Part shown: in pieces, positions 45,011 through 64,000 of the stretch
Position numbering within the stretch: the first letter of the stretch is position 1
How the letters are laid out: every line of letters begins with the position of its first letter
NCBI GenBank assembly: GCA_948474755.1
Contig: CAOLHI010002501.1
Span: forward strand, 62,001 to 126,000
Source of the DNA: Ctenosaura bakeri
Taxonomy: Eukaryota > Chordata > Lepidosauria > Squamata > Iguanidae
DNA length: 64,000 nt
Reading direction: 5' to 3'
Program-made: the position numbers and the translations under genes
The notes under the pieces: generated by a model
What the model was told of the DNA's origin: nothing
Seen by the model: the letters and a program-made list of their open reading frames with translations, nothing else
Databases searched by the model: none

Positions 45011-47929
45011 TCGTTTGCGGTCAATCAACTCAGTGGGAGAGGAGAGAGCCGAATCTTAATCTTCCCAGAAGGCTAAGGCAAAAGCAAAATACTGCAGCCT
45101 TTCCAAGCTTGCGTGTTGTTTCTCACTAACAATTTTTGCCAACTTGACCATGGTCGGACGCTGCATTTTAAGCCTGTTTCTTGGCCTCCTGGGCCATTTT
45201 AGGTTCAGGAGAGGGCTTTTTTAAAAACAGGAAGCAAACTAGAAGTTACTTCCCTGATCCTAAAATGGCCTGTGCCTCCCCCAAAAAATGTAGCCCTAGA
45301 GGGATATTGGGGAGCAATTTTGGTGCATGCAGAGGCGAGAGCGCAGCCCTATAAGGTTTCCTGGGGACCTATGGCTGCCCCTTAACCTTGCATGGCTGCC
45401 CAGCCCTGCCATAGAGAGACAGAATGGAGCAGACCAAATCCATGTCAACGTGTGGGATGCCTTGTTCTTGCAAGTTGATCTCGAGCTCATATTCTGTACT
45501 GGCAATAAGCTCTCCTCCCCCTGCTTGCCTGTGAAAGAACTCTTTCCCCCCTGGGCTTTCCCACAGCCAGGCCCACTGCTACAAATCCCAGCATGCGGGG
45601 ATTTCAAGGAAAGAATTCCAGATGTGGGGGGGAGTTGACGAACAGGTTGATGCACTCCCTTCGCGGAAGAGACACAGCGATGCTCCCTCCACCCCCTGCT
45701 CCACAAAGCCTGGCCTGTTACCAGGGATTCCGATAAAAGCTTTAATTACAAATTCAGAAGCTCTTGTCTGGAGAAGCGGAGCCCAGAGCAAGGCGGTGGG
45801 GGCGGGGGGGAGCCTTGGACAGAAACTGGCAGCCAAGGCTTCGGAGTGCCCGTGGGCTTTGCCGCCATCATGAGACTGACATGTTGGATCAAGCGCGAGG
45901 TGGGTTGACAAGTCCGTCTGGGAAGGAGACGCACCGAGCAGCCATAGACGCAGGCTACTTAGATCCAACCACAGCTGGCATGTATGCAGCCTACAAATGC
46001 CGGGATCTAGCTATTGGGGGGGCAAAATGAGGGCATTGCCCTCCCAAATAAGAACGTGCTCTCCATTAAATTTTCCTTCAGCCCTCAAATTCCTAGCCTT
46101 GCAGAGAGTGAGACGTTAAAAACCACAGACATCTCGCACACCCTCCACCTGTCCTGATTTGGACTCCCCTGATGAATCTACTGTTGTCCCACTTTTTTCA
46201 GCAGCTTATAAAATGTCCTGTTTCTCTCTCCTCCTCCACTTTCCTCCTTCCTCCTCAGTTGCTACAAATGGAGCTGCAAGGGCTAACGTGTCCGCACTCA
46301 ATTAACTCAGCATGCGGGAGAAGAGAGGAGGTGGCACAACTTTGCCTTCTCCACTTGGTTCAGGCAAAAGCAAACAGCTGCAGCCTCTCCTACTTTGTGT
46401 GAGCTTCCTCCTTAATAAAAGTTACCCTCTGGACCACACTTTGGTGTTGCTTCACCCCACATGTCTCCATTCTCACGTCTCAAACGTTGGAGAGTATGAT
46501 CTCGAATTCATCTGTTTGGTGCCTTTGCCTTCCTTTGGCCACTTGGCTAGAAAGTCTTTCACAACTGTGCATTTTTCAAATATTATTTGCCGCCTGCCAG
46601 TTGTTCTGTACAACTGTCCAGGAAACAGCTGTTTCCATGCAGAAAACAATACCTGCAGAAAATGCTGGTTCCTGTGCAGAAAGGGCTGTTTTCTGAGCGA
46701 AAAACCAATGTGTGAATTTTGCACAGCATAAGTCCTGAAGTGCAAAGATTCTTGTCACTCCGGATTCTCCTCATTAGGGTACTTAAGAAGCACATTTGAT
46801 AAATATTTTTTCCATCCCTACTATCAGCCAAAGTGGACCACCCCAGCCTAGATAGGCCAATGTTCTCCAAATACAGACACTTCCTTTTTATTCCAGCTGC
46901 TGTGTTGTACCTCACTGGCAATATTCTACATGAGTTACTTAGCTAAGTGCTTTCTCCTGACCTGACCCCCCAAACCTATTCTACCAGGCAGCAGCTGCTG
47001 TAAGAGAAGGCGCTCCATTCTCCTGGCAATCACGGCCTGGGCGGTTGACGTTTCTATCCCGTCCCACCAATGAAGGAGGCTGCCACGAGGAATTGCAAGA
47101 GTTGCCCTCCTTCTGCTTGCTGCAGCCTCTCTGCGCTGGTGGGATGGGGTGGAAACATCATCCAACCACATCCCAACCACCACCAAAATGGACCCGTCTT
47201 CTCTCAGAGCAACTGCTGCCCAGCAGATTAGGTTTGGGCATGGCATGATTGTGACTATGTGAATATGGAGCAGTTATGGATGACTATGCACCCCTAACTG
47301 TAATAATAAATGCCAGTCAGTGTATTTTGATAAGACCCACTTTTGTGAGACCAAGGGTGGTAATGATCACAGAGATCAGGTCCCTGCCAATTCCCCTTTG
47401 CATTACACCCATACTTTCAATGGAGGGAGGCGGATTTTCCCTATCACTTCTTTCCTCTCTGACTCCCTGCAATCCCAGCCGTTCTTTCCTGCCAATGTTT
47501 CTCTCCTTCCTCCAGCCTTAGCCACTTTTCCTCTTCTGCTCATTGACCTTAAGAACACACTCATTTCCCTCCCCCAAACTCCCCATACGAGTTGGTGTAG
47601 GTTTGCCAGAATGGTGCCACTTCCATTCCCGAGTCTCCATGCAGAGACAGGAACAGTGCGTTGGTGCCCACTAGTGCCAGCCTTCAGAAGCAGCCGATTT
47701 TGGCACAGCTCACAGAACCTCTGCCTCCCCAGACTTCCTGGCTGTGCGTGAGGAAGTGAACTTCCCACTGGATCCAATCCCAGCATCAGAACAAAAGATT
47801 TCAATGATACAGATTCCTTTAAGCATCTTCCTTAAAAAAAAAAAAAAAGGAATAAGATTTAACTAAGTCAATCCAAAATCTTTTGCACAGTATAAGTCCT
47901 GAAGTGCAATGAATTATGATGAATTACTG
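45011..47929. other. Intergenic, no gene seen
   Basis: A repeat-poor block at 45296-46030 has long overlapping frames with no recognised product. A dispersed repeat with CAGAAAA-type internal units lies at about 46580-46760 and is related to 63610-63740. A poly-A run is at 47833-47848. Confidence 0.4.
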
Positions 47930-48275
47930 GGTGTGTTTAGCTTGGAAAAGAGGAGAGGGGATGTGAAAGCCATCTTTAAATATCTGAAGGGGTGTCATGG
48001 AGAAGATGGAAGGAGCTTATTTTCTGCTGCTCCAGATACTAGCATTCAAATTGCAGGGAAAGAGATTCCACCTAAACATTAGGAAGAAATTCTTGACTGT
48101 AAGAGCTGTTGGTCTGTAGAACAAATTGCCTTGGAGAGCAGTGGACTGTTCAGAAGTCTTTAAACAGAGGTTGGATCGACATTTTTCAGGAGTGCTTTCA
48201 CTGTGTATTCCTGCATGGCAGAATGGGGTTGGACTGGGTAGCCATCAGGATATCTTCCACTCTAAGATTCCAAGA
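47930..48275 (+). mobile_element. CR1-like LINE 3' end
   Basis: It carries GTGTTTAGCTTGGAAAAGAG, AAAGAGATTCCACCTAAACA, TATTCCTGCATGGCAGAATG and GGGGTTGGACTGGGTAGCC. Confidence 0.82.
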
Positions 48276-48305
48276 TAAATAGGCCCACTAATAAGGAACG
48301 AGAAG

Positions 48306-48540
48306 CCAACACAGTGTAGTAGTTTGAAGGATGGACCATAACTCTAGAGACCAGGGCTTGAATGCGTGGTCTCAGTAATGGCAACCCACTGGGTGACCTT
48401 GGGCAAGTCATACTCTCTCAGCCTCAGAGGAAAGAAAGGGCCAACCCCTTCTGAACAAATCTTGCCAGGAAAACCCCATGATAGGTTCACCTTAGGATCA
48501 CCAGAAGCTGGCAATGACTTGAAGGAACATAACAACAAAA
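48306..48540 (+). mobile_element. Sauria-type SINE, nearly full length
   Basis: The head ACAGTGTAGTAGTTTGAAGG leads to CCCACTGGGTGACCTTGGGC, AAATCTTGCCAGGAAAACCC, CATGATAGGTTCACCTTAGG and the tail ATAACAACAAAAATAA. Confidence 0.85.
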
Positions 48541-48925
48541 ATAAGGAACCGGGATGGAGACAAGAACCTGGGTGAAAATGGTGGCGGGATTCTGCCCAGA
48601 TCCGTGGTCCCCAAACGTTGCTTGTCCACTTCCCAGAGACCTTTGTTTCAAGCAGGATTTCTGCCTGCTTTAGCAGAGGTCTTCTTAAATTTAAGGTGGC
48701 CATCAGCAGGGAGGAAAATATCTCTCTCTAAATTACTCGTTCTCACCAGACGGTTTGTCCTGACATGTTGAGAAAGACTGTTTTCTAACCCCTGTAAGCT
48801 TTTTTACCTTCAGCTGAGACAACTCTATTTTCCCCCCAGATATGATTTCTGCAATTGGCATGAGATACCTCTGCTCTGAGGGTGGCTGTTCCCTTTGTGA
48901 AAAAGAACATACATGCATGTGTGCC

Positions 48926-48958
48926 CACACACACAAGCACACACACACACACACACAC
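48926..48958 (+). repeat. (CA)n microsatellite
   Basis: An imperfect then perfect CA run of about 33 bp. Confidence 0.92.
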
Positions 48959-49296
48959 TAAACAAACGAAGAAAGACTGTCTGATACACCAAGAAGATCC
49001 CAACAACCCAGCTTTGAACACCACACCAGCAGGGCAGCAGCAACCATGGTTTGGCAATGCCATTTGAGCCTTGTGGTGCTACATTGGCTTTAGACTGTTC
49101 ACACGTGCAGACCATTACCAGCTGGCTCACTCAAGTGGCTCACTCACGTGCATGAATGAACAGCCATGTTCCAAAGAAGGGGGAATCTTTTTTTTCATTC
49201 TCCTCCCACTTGGGAAGCTTCCAACAGTTCTGCACTCTCTCACTGGTGGCACTCCTAATGAATGGGGCTCTTTCCTATTAGAGACAGAGCTTTCTC

Positions 49297-49430
49297 AACC
49301 AACCAGCCAGCCAGCCAACCAGCCAACCAGCCAACCAGCCAACCAACCTCCTTCCTTTCCTTTCCTTTCCTTTCCTTTCCTTTCCTTTCCTTTCCTTTCC
49401 TTTCCTTTCCTTTCCTTTCCTTTCCTTTCC
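49297..49430 (+). repeat. Compound (CCAGCCAA)n and (TTTCC)n tandem repeat
   Basis: A CCAACCAG/CCAGCCAA array (49297-49348) passes directly into about 16 TTTCC units (49352-49430). It lies at the 3' edge of an antisense CR1 copy. Confidence 0.93.
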
Positions 49431-49449
49431 AATTAGTTCTGTTGCAAAA

Positions 49450-49840
49450 ACTATTACTGTCAAGAAGTTCCTTCTAATGTTCAATCAAAATCTACCCTCC
49501 TGTAAGTTCAAACCATTAGACCTGGTCCCACCTTTTGGGGCCCACAGAGAACAAACCTGCTTCCTCCTCTCTATGGTATTTAAAGAGTGCAGCCAGGTCC
49601 CCCCTTAGTCGTCGGTTGACCATGCTGAACAAGCCCAGCTCCTTCAATCTTTCCTCATATGTTTTCTTCTCCATATCATCCTTGTTGCCCATCTCTGAAC
49701 CTGCTCCAACTTGTCTATATTCTGCTTGAAACGAAGTACCCAGAACTGAATGCAACACTCTAGATGAAGTCTGACCATCACAGAAAATGGTGGGACTTCT
49801 TTTTTGCAAAGTAAAATTAAGACACATGACATAATCCACT
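49450..49840 (-). mobile_element. CR1-like LINE ORF2 fragment, antisense
   Basis: The minus strand reads FWVLRFKQNIDKLEQVQRWA, TRMIWRRKH, then RLKELGLFSMVNRRLRGDLA and ALFKYHREEEAGLF. This is the CR1 ORF2 end, still open for 107 codons but truncated at 5'. Confidence 0.85.
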
Positions 49841-50131
49841 CATACCCTTTTAGACAGCTGTGCATGCAATCCCGCCCCCCCCAGTTGTAAGTTTCTTCAG
49901 CTCTTCTGCTTCTAAACACCTTTAAGAGAGGCATTTAAGATTCTTTGGGTGTGCGGCTTTACCCGTATGCAGCAGCACTGATGGACATTAGTCGTACTCC
50001 GCAAAAGGAGTGCAGTTTGGAGCATTTTGAAATCTCAGCACTGGTAAGATGGGACAGGATAAAAGATGCCAGTGAATGTGTAGCAAAAGGGAATATCACA
50101 TACTTTAATGACAGAATTTAGCATTCCCTTA

Positions 50132-50333
50132 GGCCATTTCTGCACTACACTGTTATAATGGTATCATTCCACTTTCAACATTCTATGCAATTCTGGGATT
50201 TGCAGTTTAGGGAGCAGCATTTAGATTTATCAGCCAGAGAGCTCTTGGGCCTCAGTAAACTACAAGCCCCAGAATTCCACAGGATGCAGAAAGTGGAATA
50301 ACAACACTATAACAGTGCAGGGCGGAAATGGCC
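50132..50333. mobile_element. Foldback MITE, long form with TTA duplication
   Basis: It opens with GGCCATTTCTGCACTACAC and closes with GTGCAGGGCGGAAATGGCC, flanked by TTA on both sides (50129-50131, 50334-50336). Confidence 0.88.
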
Positions 50334-52465
50334 TTAGTTAAGCAAGAACGAGAAATGGAGCAGAGTAACAATAAACACGGGGAACAATAAAGGAAGAGGT
50401 AAAAAAATTGCTCATCCTTTGCTGAGAAAAAGTGAGGTATCCTGAGTTACATTTCATCCCAGAAAAAAGTGGTGGGGAGAAGAATCTACCAGGACCTTGG
50501 AGCCTACGTGATCTATTTCAGCCAGAGTTCTTGTGGATTTCAATCAGAGGCACCCATGGAATACAACATTCAAGCCTCAGGTACGTAAAGAAGAAGTGGA
50601 CTGAAATTCCTGAAAGCTCAAACCGAAACAAATCAGTCTTAAAGGTGCTGTTAGGCTCCTTCTCTGGTCCTTGTGTCCTTTGCAGGGTTACAATGGACTA
50701 AGGCAGCTCTCGCCTTGAAAATTTCAGCCTTGGAACGCTTTGATCTAAAACAAAGGTTTCCCACCATCTGTTGCTCCCTATTGCCTTCTTGCTAACAGAA
50801 GAGGAGACCACCCCGTGCTGAAGAGCCACCAGAAAGGGGCACAAAATTCGTTGGAAGCTTAAGAGATGGGGCACAAGTGTCTGCTTCTTTCTCTTGCTAC
50901 ACCATCCTTATTCATTCATTTTTCTGCCTGGGAGAAAATTAAGTCTGGCTACTTGGAAGCTGAACAGGCCCTGTTAGCACTGTTTGATATTTTAACTTCA
51001 TTTTTAAAAAGTTTAATGTCTACAGTTTGTTCAATTGTTCTTTGCAAAGTTCTTTAAGAAGACCAGGATACAACAGTGGCACTGCCACTTGCCCAAACAT
51101 GCCACGGCCTGCTCTCCTCTTGGAAGAACGTTCCTCCCTGTGGAATAGACACGTCTATTAAATATTTAATCTCCGGGTAAGACTTTTCTTATTTCATCTG
51201 CAATAATCTTGCCATGGACAGATGGTGCCCCGGTGGCCTAGATAGCCAGCGGGGAGTCCTCTGAGCTTTGTTGGGAGGCGGGGGGAGAAGGGAAAGCAAG
51301 GGAGCTGGAAGCATCTGAGCCAGGCAGAATGGCAGGAGACTGGTGGGTCGGGGGTACCAGCCCCTCTTCTCCTCCCCACTCCAGTGCCCCTTGTGACAGA
51401 GGGAAGAGAACTTGCAGAAACCCAGGAGCTCTTGCCTTGCTGGGTTGGACAACAGCTGAACTGCTGGATCCACAGAAGTTTAACTGGACCGCAGTTGAAC
51501 TTTTGGAGTGCATGCCAACAGGGCCAAACTGAGGGTGTTTGGGTTCCTCTTGGCAGGGGTAACCAGCTGTGGTTCAACGACACAACGAGGAGCACCAGTC
51601 ACTAAAGGAAAAGGGGAGGTCTCTTTCAGACTACACAATTCTAGCACTTTGATCCCACTTTTAACTGCCGTGGCAACATCTTACGGAACCTGGGATTTGT
51701 AGTTTCAAGAGGGATTTAGAATTCTTAACCAGAGAGCTCCTCTGGTGCTTCACAAAGCTGAAACTTCCAATGGTCCACTGGATGCAGCCGCAGCAGATGA
51801 CAAGGAACTTTGGGTCCAACGGTGGGGTGCAAGTGGTAGGTCTTGGGTTCCATCCACCTTGTGACTGAGCAGAGTTTGGAACCTCAGCTGGAAAAGCTTA
51901 AGGCATTGTGTTGGCCGTTAGCAAGGTCAAATATCTGTGTGATATTGTTGTTGGATGTGAGGCTGCCATTACGTTAGCCGTTCATGTTAGAAACCACGGG
52001 AGGGACAGTGAAAAATGGCACAGAATACTTTGGCTGACACCTCTGCCCGCCGATGGCACGCTGTGTTGTTACTACCTTTGAAAGGGCTCTTTGCAGAGTT
52101 TTAAGCTGTATTTTCCCAATCTTTAATTTTTGTGACATCCCATATCCTTTGACACGACTGAGTGTACAAGGCCCATCTTCCCTAAACAATGTGATGAACT
52201 TTCTACCTATTATTTTGTTGTGCTTTTTCAAAAGGTCTATATTATTAACTGACTTTAATCTTTGATCATTTAGTCTTTTTTTTGTGTGTATTCTATTAAC
52301 TTTTTAAAAAAATCTGTTGTAAGCTGCTTTGAATCTTCAACTGGAAAAAAAAGGCAGGGTGATGGTAGCGATGCTATCATCTGGTTGCTGGCTGCAAGCG
52401 GTGAAGTTTGTAGTCCGACTCATCTGCCAAAGTCTCTCCTTGCAGGGAAAGCCATGCTCAACCAT
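50334..52465. other. Intergenic, no gene seen
   Basis: A diverged foldback MITE lies at about 51630-51800, and a probable LINE tail (GTTGTAAGCTGCTTTGAATC, then an A-run and AGGCAGGGTGATG) ends at about 52365. Frames at 51190-51600 are not recognisable. Confidence 0.4.
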
Positions 52466-52658
52466 GGCCATTTCCGCACTAGCCTGTTATAGTGCTATTA
52501 TTCCACTTTCAACATCCTATGGAATCTTGGGGCTTGCAGTTTAGGGAGGGGCCTCAAAGACCATCCTCAAGGTCCTTCCCTAAACGGCAAACCCCAGGAT
52601 TCCATAGGATGTTGAAAGTGGAATCATAGCGCTATAACAGGCTAGTGCGGAAATGGCC
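52466..52658. mobile_element. Foldback MITE
   Basis: Ends are GGCCATTTCCGCACTAGCC and GGCTAGTGCGGAAATGGCC. Both arms carry CTAGCCTGTTATAG. The flanks are CAT and TAT. Confidence 0.88.
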
Positions 52659-54019
52659 TATGCTTCTTAACCTGTGGGATCAAATTGTGCCTGCATTCCT
52701 TCCTATTGAAGAGGCGTAGGTGCTGTTTGCTCCCTCCCCGAGACAAAATGGAGTGCTTCAGAGGATAAGTCAAAAAGAAAAGCTGGTGTGGGAGGGGGGC
52801 TAGGAATGTAAGGAAGTCACCAGGGAGAAAGAGGGAAATCTGAAGTAACTCAAAATGACTGCCACCCAGTGGCCAGTGGCTCTCATCGTGCGTGCCACTT
52901 CTTGGAAGTCGGGAAGTCGGTCAGCACCGTTGGAGGAACGGGCTGGCTGGGCTCTTGCTAGCCGTTGGCCTTCACCTGTTTGGTGCATCTGTCGGGGCTT
53001 GGAGGCACAGCTGGCCTACCAGCTGCACGTGTCTCCAAGCGAAGAACAATGCAGCTCGGAGGAGTTGTAGAAAGTGGAGAAAGAGGCAATGGTAAGAGAA
53101 GGGGGCTGCAGCCCAGAAGGGTGGGTACGCAACTGACACAGCCCCGACTGCGCTCTTTTGCTTGGCCCCCAACAAGATGAAGGACCAGTGACACTGGGAA
53201 CGTGGCAACAGCTGCTTTTGCTGCTGGTCTCTTCCTCTCACTCTCCACAGAAGATCTAACTCGTGTATTGCTTGAATGCCTTATTTATAACGATCTTGGG
53301 AATTACCGTATTTTTCCTTTATTGAAATATCTTAAGGGAAGTTCTTCTTTTGTGAAGGTCTGTTTTCTGATGCTGTGAAATTTGTACCTTTTAGAACATC
53401 TAATTTCTCGTTAAGGCCTTACAATTACATGCTATAAAGCGTAAGAGGGGGTATGGAAAGTGATTCATTTATTCTAGACTATTATATGTAAATTAATTTA
53501 TTTGATTTTTCCCTTTATATTTCTGTATAATAGCTGGTTGCTAAAATACAATAAACTGAATTGAACTTTCCAGACACAATTCAAGGTGGGAGTTATAAGC
53601 TATAACATCCTGTGGCCCAAATCCTGTTTGGGAACTATGGCTCCTTCAATGGACTTATGTCTGTGGGATTTAGAATGGGGAAGTTCTTTAACATCTGTGT
53701 GTGGTAGAAGCCTGCTGTGACATTACCAGTAGGGAAACCAGCAAAGTGACCAATGTGCCCTGGGACCGATACGCAATCGGATCTTTGTGCGTTGGGCACT
53801 AGCTAGGGAGTGTCAAAGGTGTAGAGATGGAGCCCAATATGCATCAAGACGCTCTTGCTGGTGTTGTTACGCATCTTTGCAATTCAGGAACAGGGTTTCG
53901 CAGTGCTTCTGATTCATAGTTAAGTACAGGTAATGTTATGTAGAGTGATACAGGATCCTGACCCGGATGACTTGAAGACAGGCTACCTGAAGCACTGTAT
54001 CTCCTGCATGAGCCAGATG
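52659..54019. other. Intergenic, no gene seen
   Basis: A GC-rich block at 52800-53250 has overlapping frames, none recognised. The AT-rich segment 53260-53570 ends in AAAATACAATAAACTGAATT, like a retroposon 3' tail. Confidence 0.4.
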
Positions 54020-55150
54020 ACATGGATAGAATCAAAGAGCTGGAAGAGACCACAAGGGCCATCAAGTCCAACTCCATGCAGGAATACACCATCAAAGCAT
54101 TCCCAACAGATGGCCATCCAGCCTTTTTAAAAACCACCAAAGGAGACCCCACCATGCTCTCAGACAACAGCTCTGGAACCTCTTTTCCTGAAGTTTGAAG
54201 CCACTGTTTCATGTCCTTGTTTTTGGAGGAGCAGAAGACAGGCTTGATCCACTCTTCATTTTTTCAAGTATCTAAACACAGCTATCATGTCACCTCTTAG
54301 TTTTCCCTTCTCCAGGTTAAACTTACCCAGTTCCCTAAGCCACTTGTCAGAGGGCTTCATGGTTTCTAGGCCTTCTACCATTTTGGTCACCTTCTAGCTT
54401 GTTAATATCTTTCCTGAACTCTGGTTCCAGAACTGGACACAGGATTCCAGGTGGGGGCTGATCAAAGCAGAACAGAATGGTACTATTCCTTCCCTTGACC
54501 TATTGATGCAGCCCAGAACTGTACTGGCTTTTTTAGTAGCTGCATCACACTGCTGACTCATGTTCAGCTTGTGGTCTCCGAAGACTCACAGATCCTTTCA
54601 CATGTACTGTGGTCAAGCCAGGTGTCACTTATCCTATATCTGTGCATTGTGTTTTTTTCTGCCCAAATATACTACATTTTACTTCCTGTCGACATTAATT
54701 TTGTTTGTTTCGGCCCAGCTCTCTAACCTATTAAGATCATTTTGAATTCTGATCTTGTCCTCTGGGGTGTTAAATACTCCTCCTAATTTGGCATCATCTG
54801 CAAATTTGGTAAGAATGCCCTCTATTTCCTCATCCAAATCACTGGTAAAGACGTTGGATAGCACTGGCCCCAGGACGGAACCCTGGAGAGAATAACATGA
54901 GGGATCTTGTCAAAGGCCTTAATGAAGTCAAGATATGCTATGCGTTCCCTTCATCTACCAAGCTTGTAATGATCAAAAAAGAGAGAAAACTAGTCTGGCA
55001 TGATTTGTTTTTGAGAAATCCATGCTGACTTTTAGTGATCACAGCATTCCTTTCTAAGCGCTTACAGACTGTTTAATGATCTGCTTTAGAATCTTTCTAG
55101 GTATTGGGGTCAGGCTGACTGGGCAGTAATTGTTTGGGTCAGGAACACGA
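54020..55150 (-). mobile_element. CR1 LINE, antisense, with reverse transcriptase remains
   Basis: On the minus strand it runs from RT blocks (YLDFIKAFDKIP at about 54900-54960, then DLDEEIEGILTKFADDAKLG and NDLNRLESWAETNKI at 54679-54864) to the CR1 tail at about 54022. The FADD motif is the RT catalytic box. Stops and frameshifts make it a dead copy. It separates TMEM39B from the repeat-rich flank. Confidence 0.85.
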
Positions 55151-55827
55151 TGATTACTTTGTTAACTGAGGCATGCCTATAATTTGCTGTGAGCTCCCTT
55201 GGGTTGTGCCTTGGAAGTAAGACAAGGAGATAAATTAAATCAGGAAGTGGACTTATGACCACTTCCTGTTTGGCAGTCCTGCAGCTTCCAGAGGGTCTTG
55301 CTGGTGAAAACCTGGCCCCCAGACCTGTGCCAATCAACGGTTCCCCAGCCTCCCAATTAAAACAGTCTCCCCACCCCTCACCCCAGCTTGACAACCAGGA
55401 AGAAGGGAGGGGGGCAGGAGGTCAGCCTAGCACCTATTTCTTCCTCCCAACTCCAGCTAGGTAACAAAAACCAGACTGACAGCAGCTAAGAGTACAAAAA
55501 TAAGGTATTTTCCTTGTCATACAGTTATCAAAGAAACCAAAACCAAAGCAGTGGTAAAAAAACAACAACAACAGACACCCAAAGCTCAGGGCCGGCCTGA
55601 CTGCATGCTCCTCAAGCGCCGTGCTCTGCTCAGCCCCCTCCTCTTCCTCCTCTGTGATCCTGCGAGGTCTCCTGGGGAACAATTCTCTGGCAGTGGGGTG
55701 CTGTGCAAGTGCCATAAAGGGGGAGGCAGAAAGGCCTCAGGGCTGCCCCCTCCCCAATGAAGCTCAGAGTAGTTCCTTCTTGTTCCCCTCTCATACGCAC
55801 GCTTTGAAAAAATTCCGTCAGAGGCTT

Positions 55828-62528
<6,701 letters not shown>

Positions 62529-64000
62529 CTGCAGGAAGAAAAGAAGGGAAAGGGTCTGGTTAGCTCACAAGGAGAGATCTTGTGAGGAGGCGAAAACTGG
62601 GGAAACAACTGAAAGGAACAGGCTTCCCCTGGTCACTGCCTGAAAACTAATTCCAGAAGATGAAACTGAACAGAGAACCAAAGTGCTCCAGCTTCTTATG
62701 AATTAATGAGGAATTTTCCCAATCCAGGGCTTTCCCACTTTTGCTTCTCTTCTGAATTCCACCTCAGCTTTTTGCCTGATGTTTACTATCTTCCTAGGGA
62801 AAGAGGGACCTCCCCACCCCATAACCTGACTTTAAAGTTACACCAGCTTGCTACTGCAGATGGAAACACCTGTTTGTCCTCACAGAACACAGCAAGTCTG
62901 GCCTAGTCTACCACCCAGTGTGGGTTCAGAATGTCCCTCTGGCAAGAAACACTGGTAGACTCCCTGAATCTGGAAGGAGATAGGGCTGCAAACTTCAGAA
63001 TTCACAGAACTCTTTGAGCTCCTTGGCTGTTCCAAACAAGGGGAGCTCCATGCCTCCTCTGGCATTTCGCAAATTATTTCTTTCTATTTATCAGTCCCCC
63101 AGCAGCCTTCCTTCTAGGAGTAGACCACAAGAAGGCTCACAACACGATTGTGACAGCACAGGTTAAAAAAAAAGATAAAAGCAGGTATGAATAAAAGCAG
63201 ATTAAAAGATATCAAGCTAACACACAACAAAACAAATTACACAGAATTAAAACATTATTAGATTAAAACAATAGAAGCACGTGAGCAACAACAACAAAAA
63301 GCAGCTCTGCAAAAATTGTTGAGCAAACCTTTGAGCCATTCACTTTCTTCACACCCACTCACCTCAACCCCCAGGTATCACTGTCACACTCAAATCTGGA
63401 TGTACTCAGATGTACTCCTGCCACTGACCACAGATGAGAAATTAAGAAACAGCTGCCTTGTAGGTTTCAGCTTACATAATGGACATTCCTCCGAGGAAAG
63501 AACATCTGTAATTATTTGTTCCCAGGTTATAAACAGGTTGGGAAACCTGTTAGGAAGAATGGTACTCTAGTGACAATTTTGTGCAATTTTCTCCTGGTAT
63601 TTGAATATCCCAAAGTATGCAGCAGAATCGTTTTTCAGAGAAAAACGTGTGGGTTTTTGCACAACAGAAGACAGATTTTCTGTGCAGAAAATGTGTTTCC
63701 TCTACAGAAAATGCTATTTCCTCCACAGAATACAGGGTGAACAGAACACCTTGGGTTTTCCTCTTGTGGACTAGTTCTTCTGTAATGCTTTGGAATATTC
63801 ATATATGGAGAGAATACTGCAAAGGAAAATGGGTTTTTTCTTGCAATGTAGACAGAACTACTATAATTATTTTTCCTCACTTGTGAAGATAAAATAGCTG
63901 ACAATTTACTTCTTCAGCAAACATCCTGTAATGCTGTGTGATCCTAACAGAGTCTTCATATATATTCTTGGAAGCAGTATATGGCCTTCCTTTTTAAAAG
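62529..64000. other. TMEM39B intron running off the window
   Basis: An antisense LINE-tail-like A-rich stretch lies at about 63080-63290. A dispersed repeat with CAGAAAATG-type units occupies about 63610-63740. The exon coding for the FELQLFFCQL region of TMEM39B was not found here, so it lies past 64000. Confidence 0.5.

Noticed and set aside
54679..54864. Intact reverse transcriptase gene
   Set aside because: Only 61 codons are open; surrounding RT blocks are in other frames with stops, so it is a dead CR1.

Overview
This is vertebrate nuclear DNA, almost certainly from a squamate reptile. It carries many SINEs with a tRNA-like head and a Bov-B-like tail (Sauria-SINE type). It also holds 5'-truncated CR1 and L2 LINE copies, a Bov-B/RTE scrap, Tigger-type MITEs and dozens of copies of palindromic non-autonomous DNA elements. 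Genes are split by introns with GT-AG borders. No prokaryotic operon, CRISPR array, rRNA or functional tRNA gene was seen.

The one gene I can name is TMEM39B, on the minus strand at the right end. Six consecutive coding exons (62528-62445, 60966-60818, 60088-59752, 58837-58650, 58223-58103, 56064-55828) join in frame into 371 residues plus a stop, matching about the C-terminal three quarters of vertebrate TMEM39B. The 5' exons (about 115 residues) and promoter must lie beyond position 64000.

The other 55 kb (1 to about 55.2 kb) is downstream of TMEM39B. In mammals KPNA6 follows TMEM39B on the same strand, but I recognise no importin-alpha exon here. Three minus-strand blocks look like exons of unknown gene(s): 25153-25407, and the pair 15965-16039 plus 15617-15741. 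All have good splice sites and open frames, but I cannot name them.

The rest is repeats. A family of palindromic elements of about 160-205 bp (written below as the foldback MITE) occurs in more than 20 full or partial copies. The two arms of each copy share variants that other copies lack. A second palindromic family occurs about seven times, and there is a near-perfect 381-bp inverted repeat at 7591-7971. Scattered regulatory-looking sites include RFX X-box motifs at 24.4, 36.0 and 43.15 kb, a T-MARE at 39.0 kb and a TAATCC palindrome at 28.3 kb. Repeat family names come from recognition, not from a library search.
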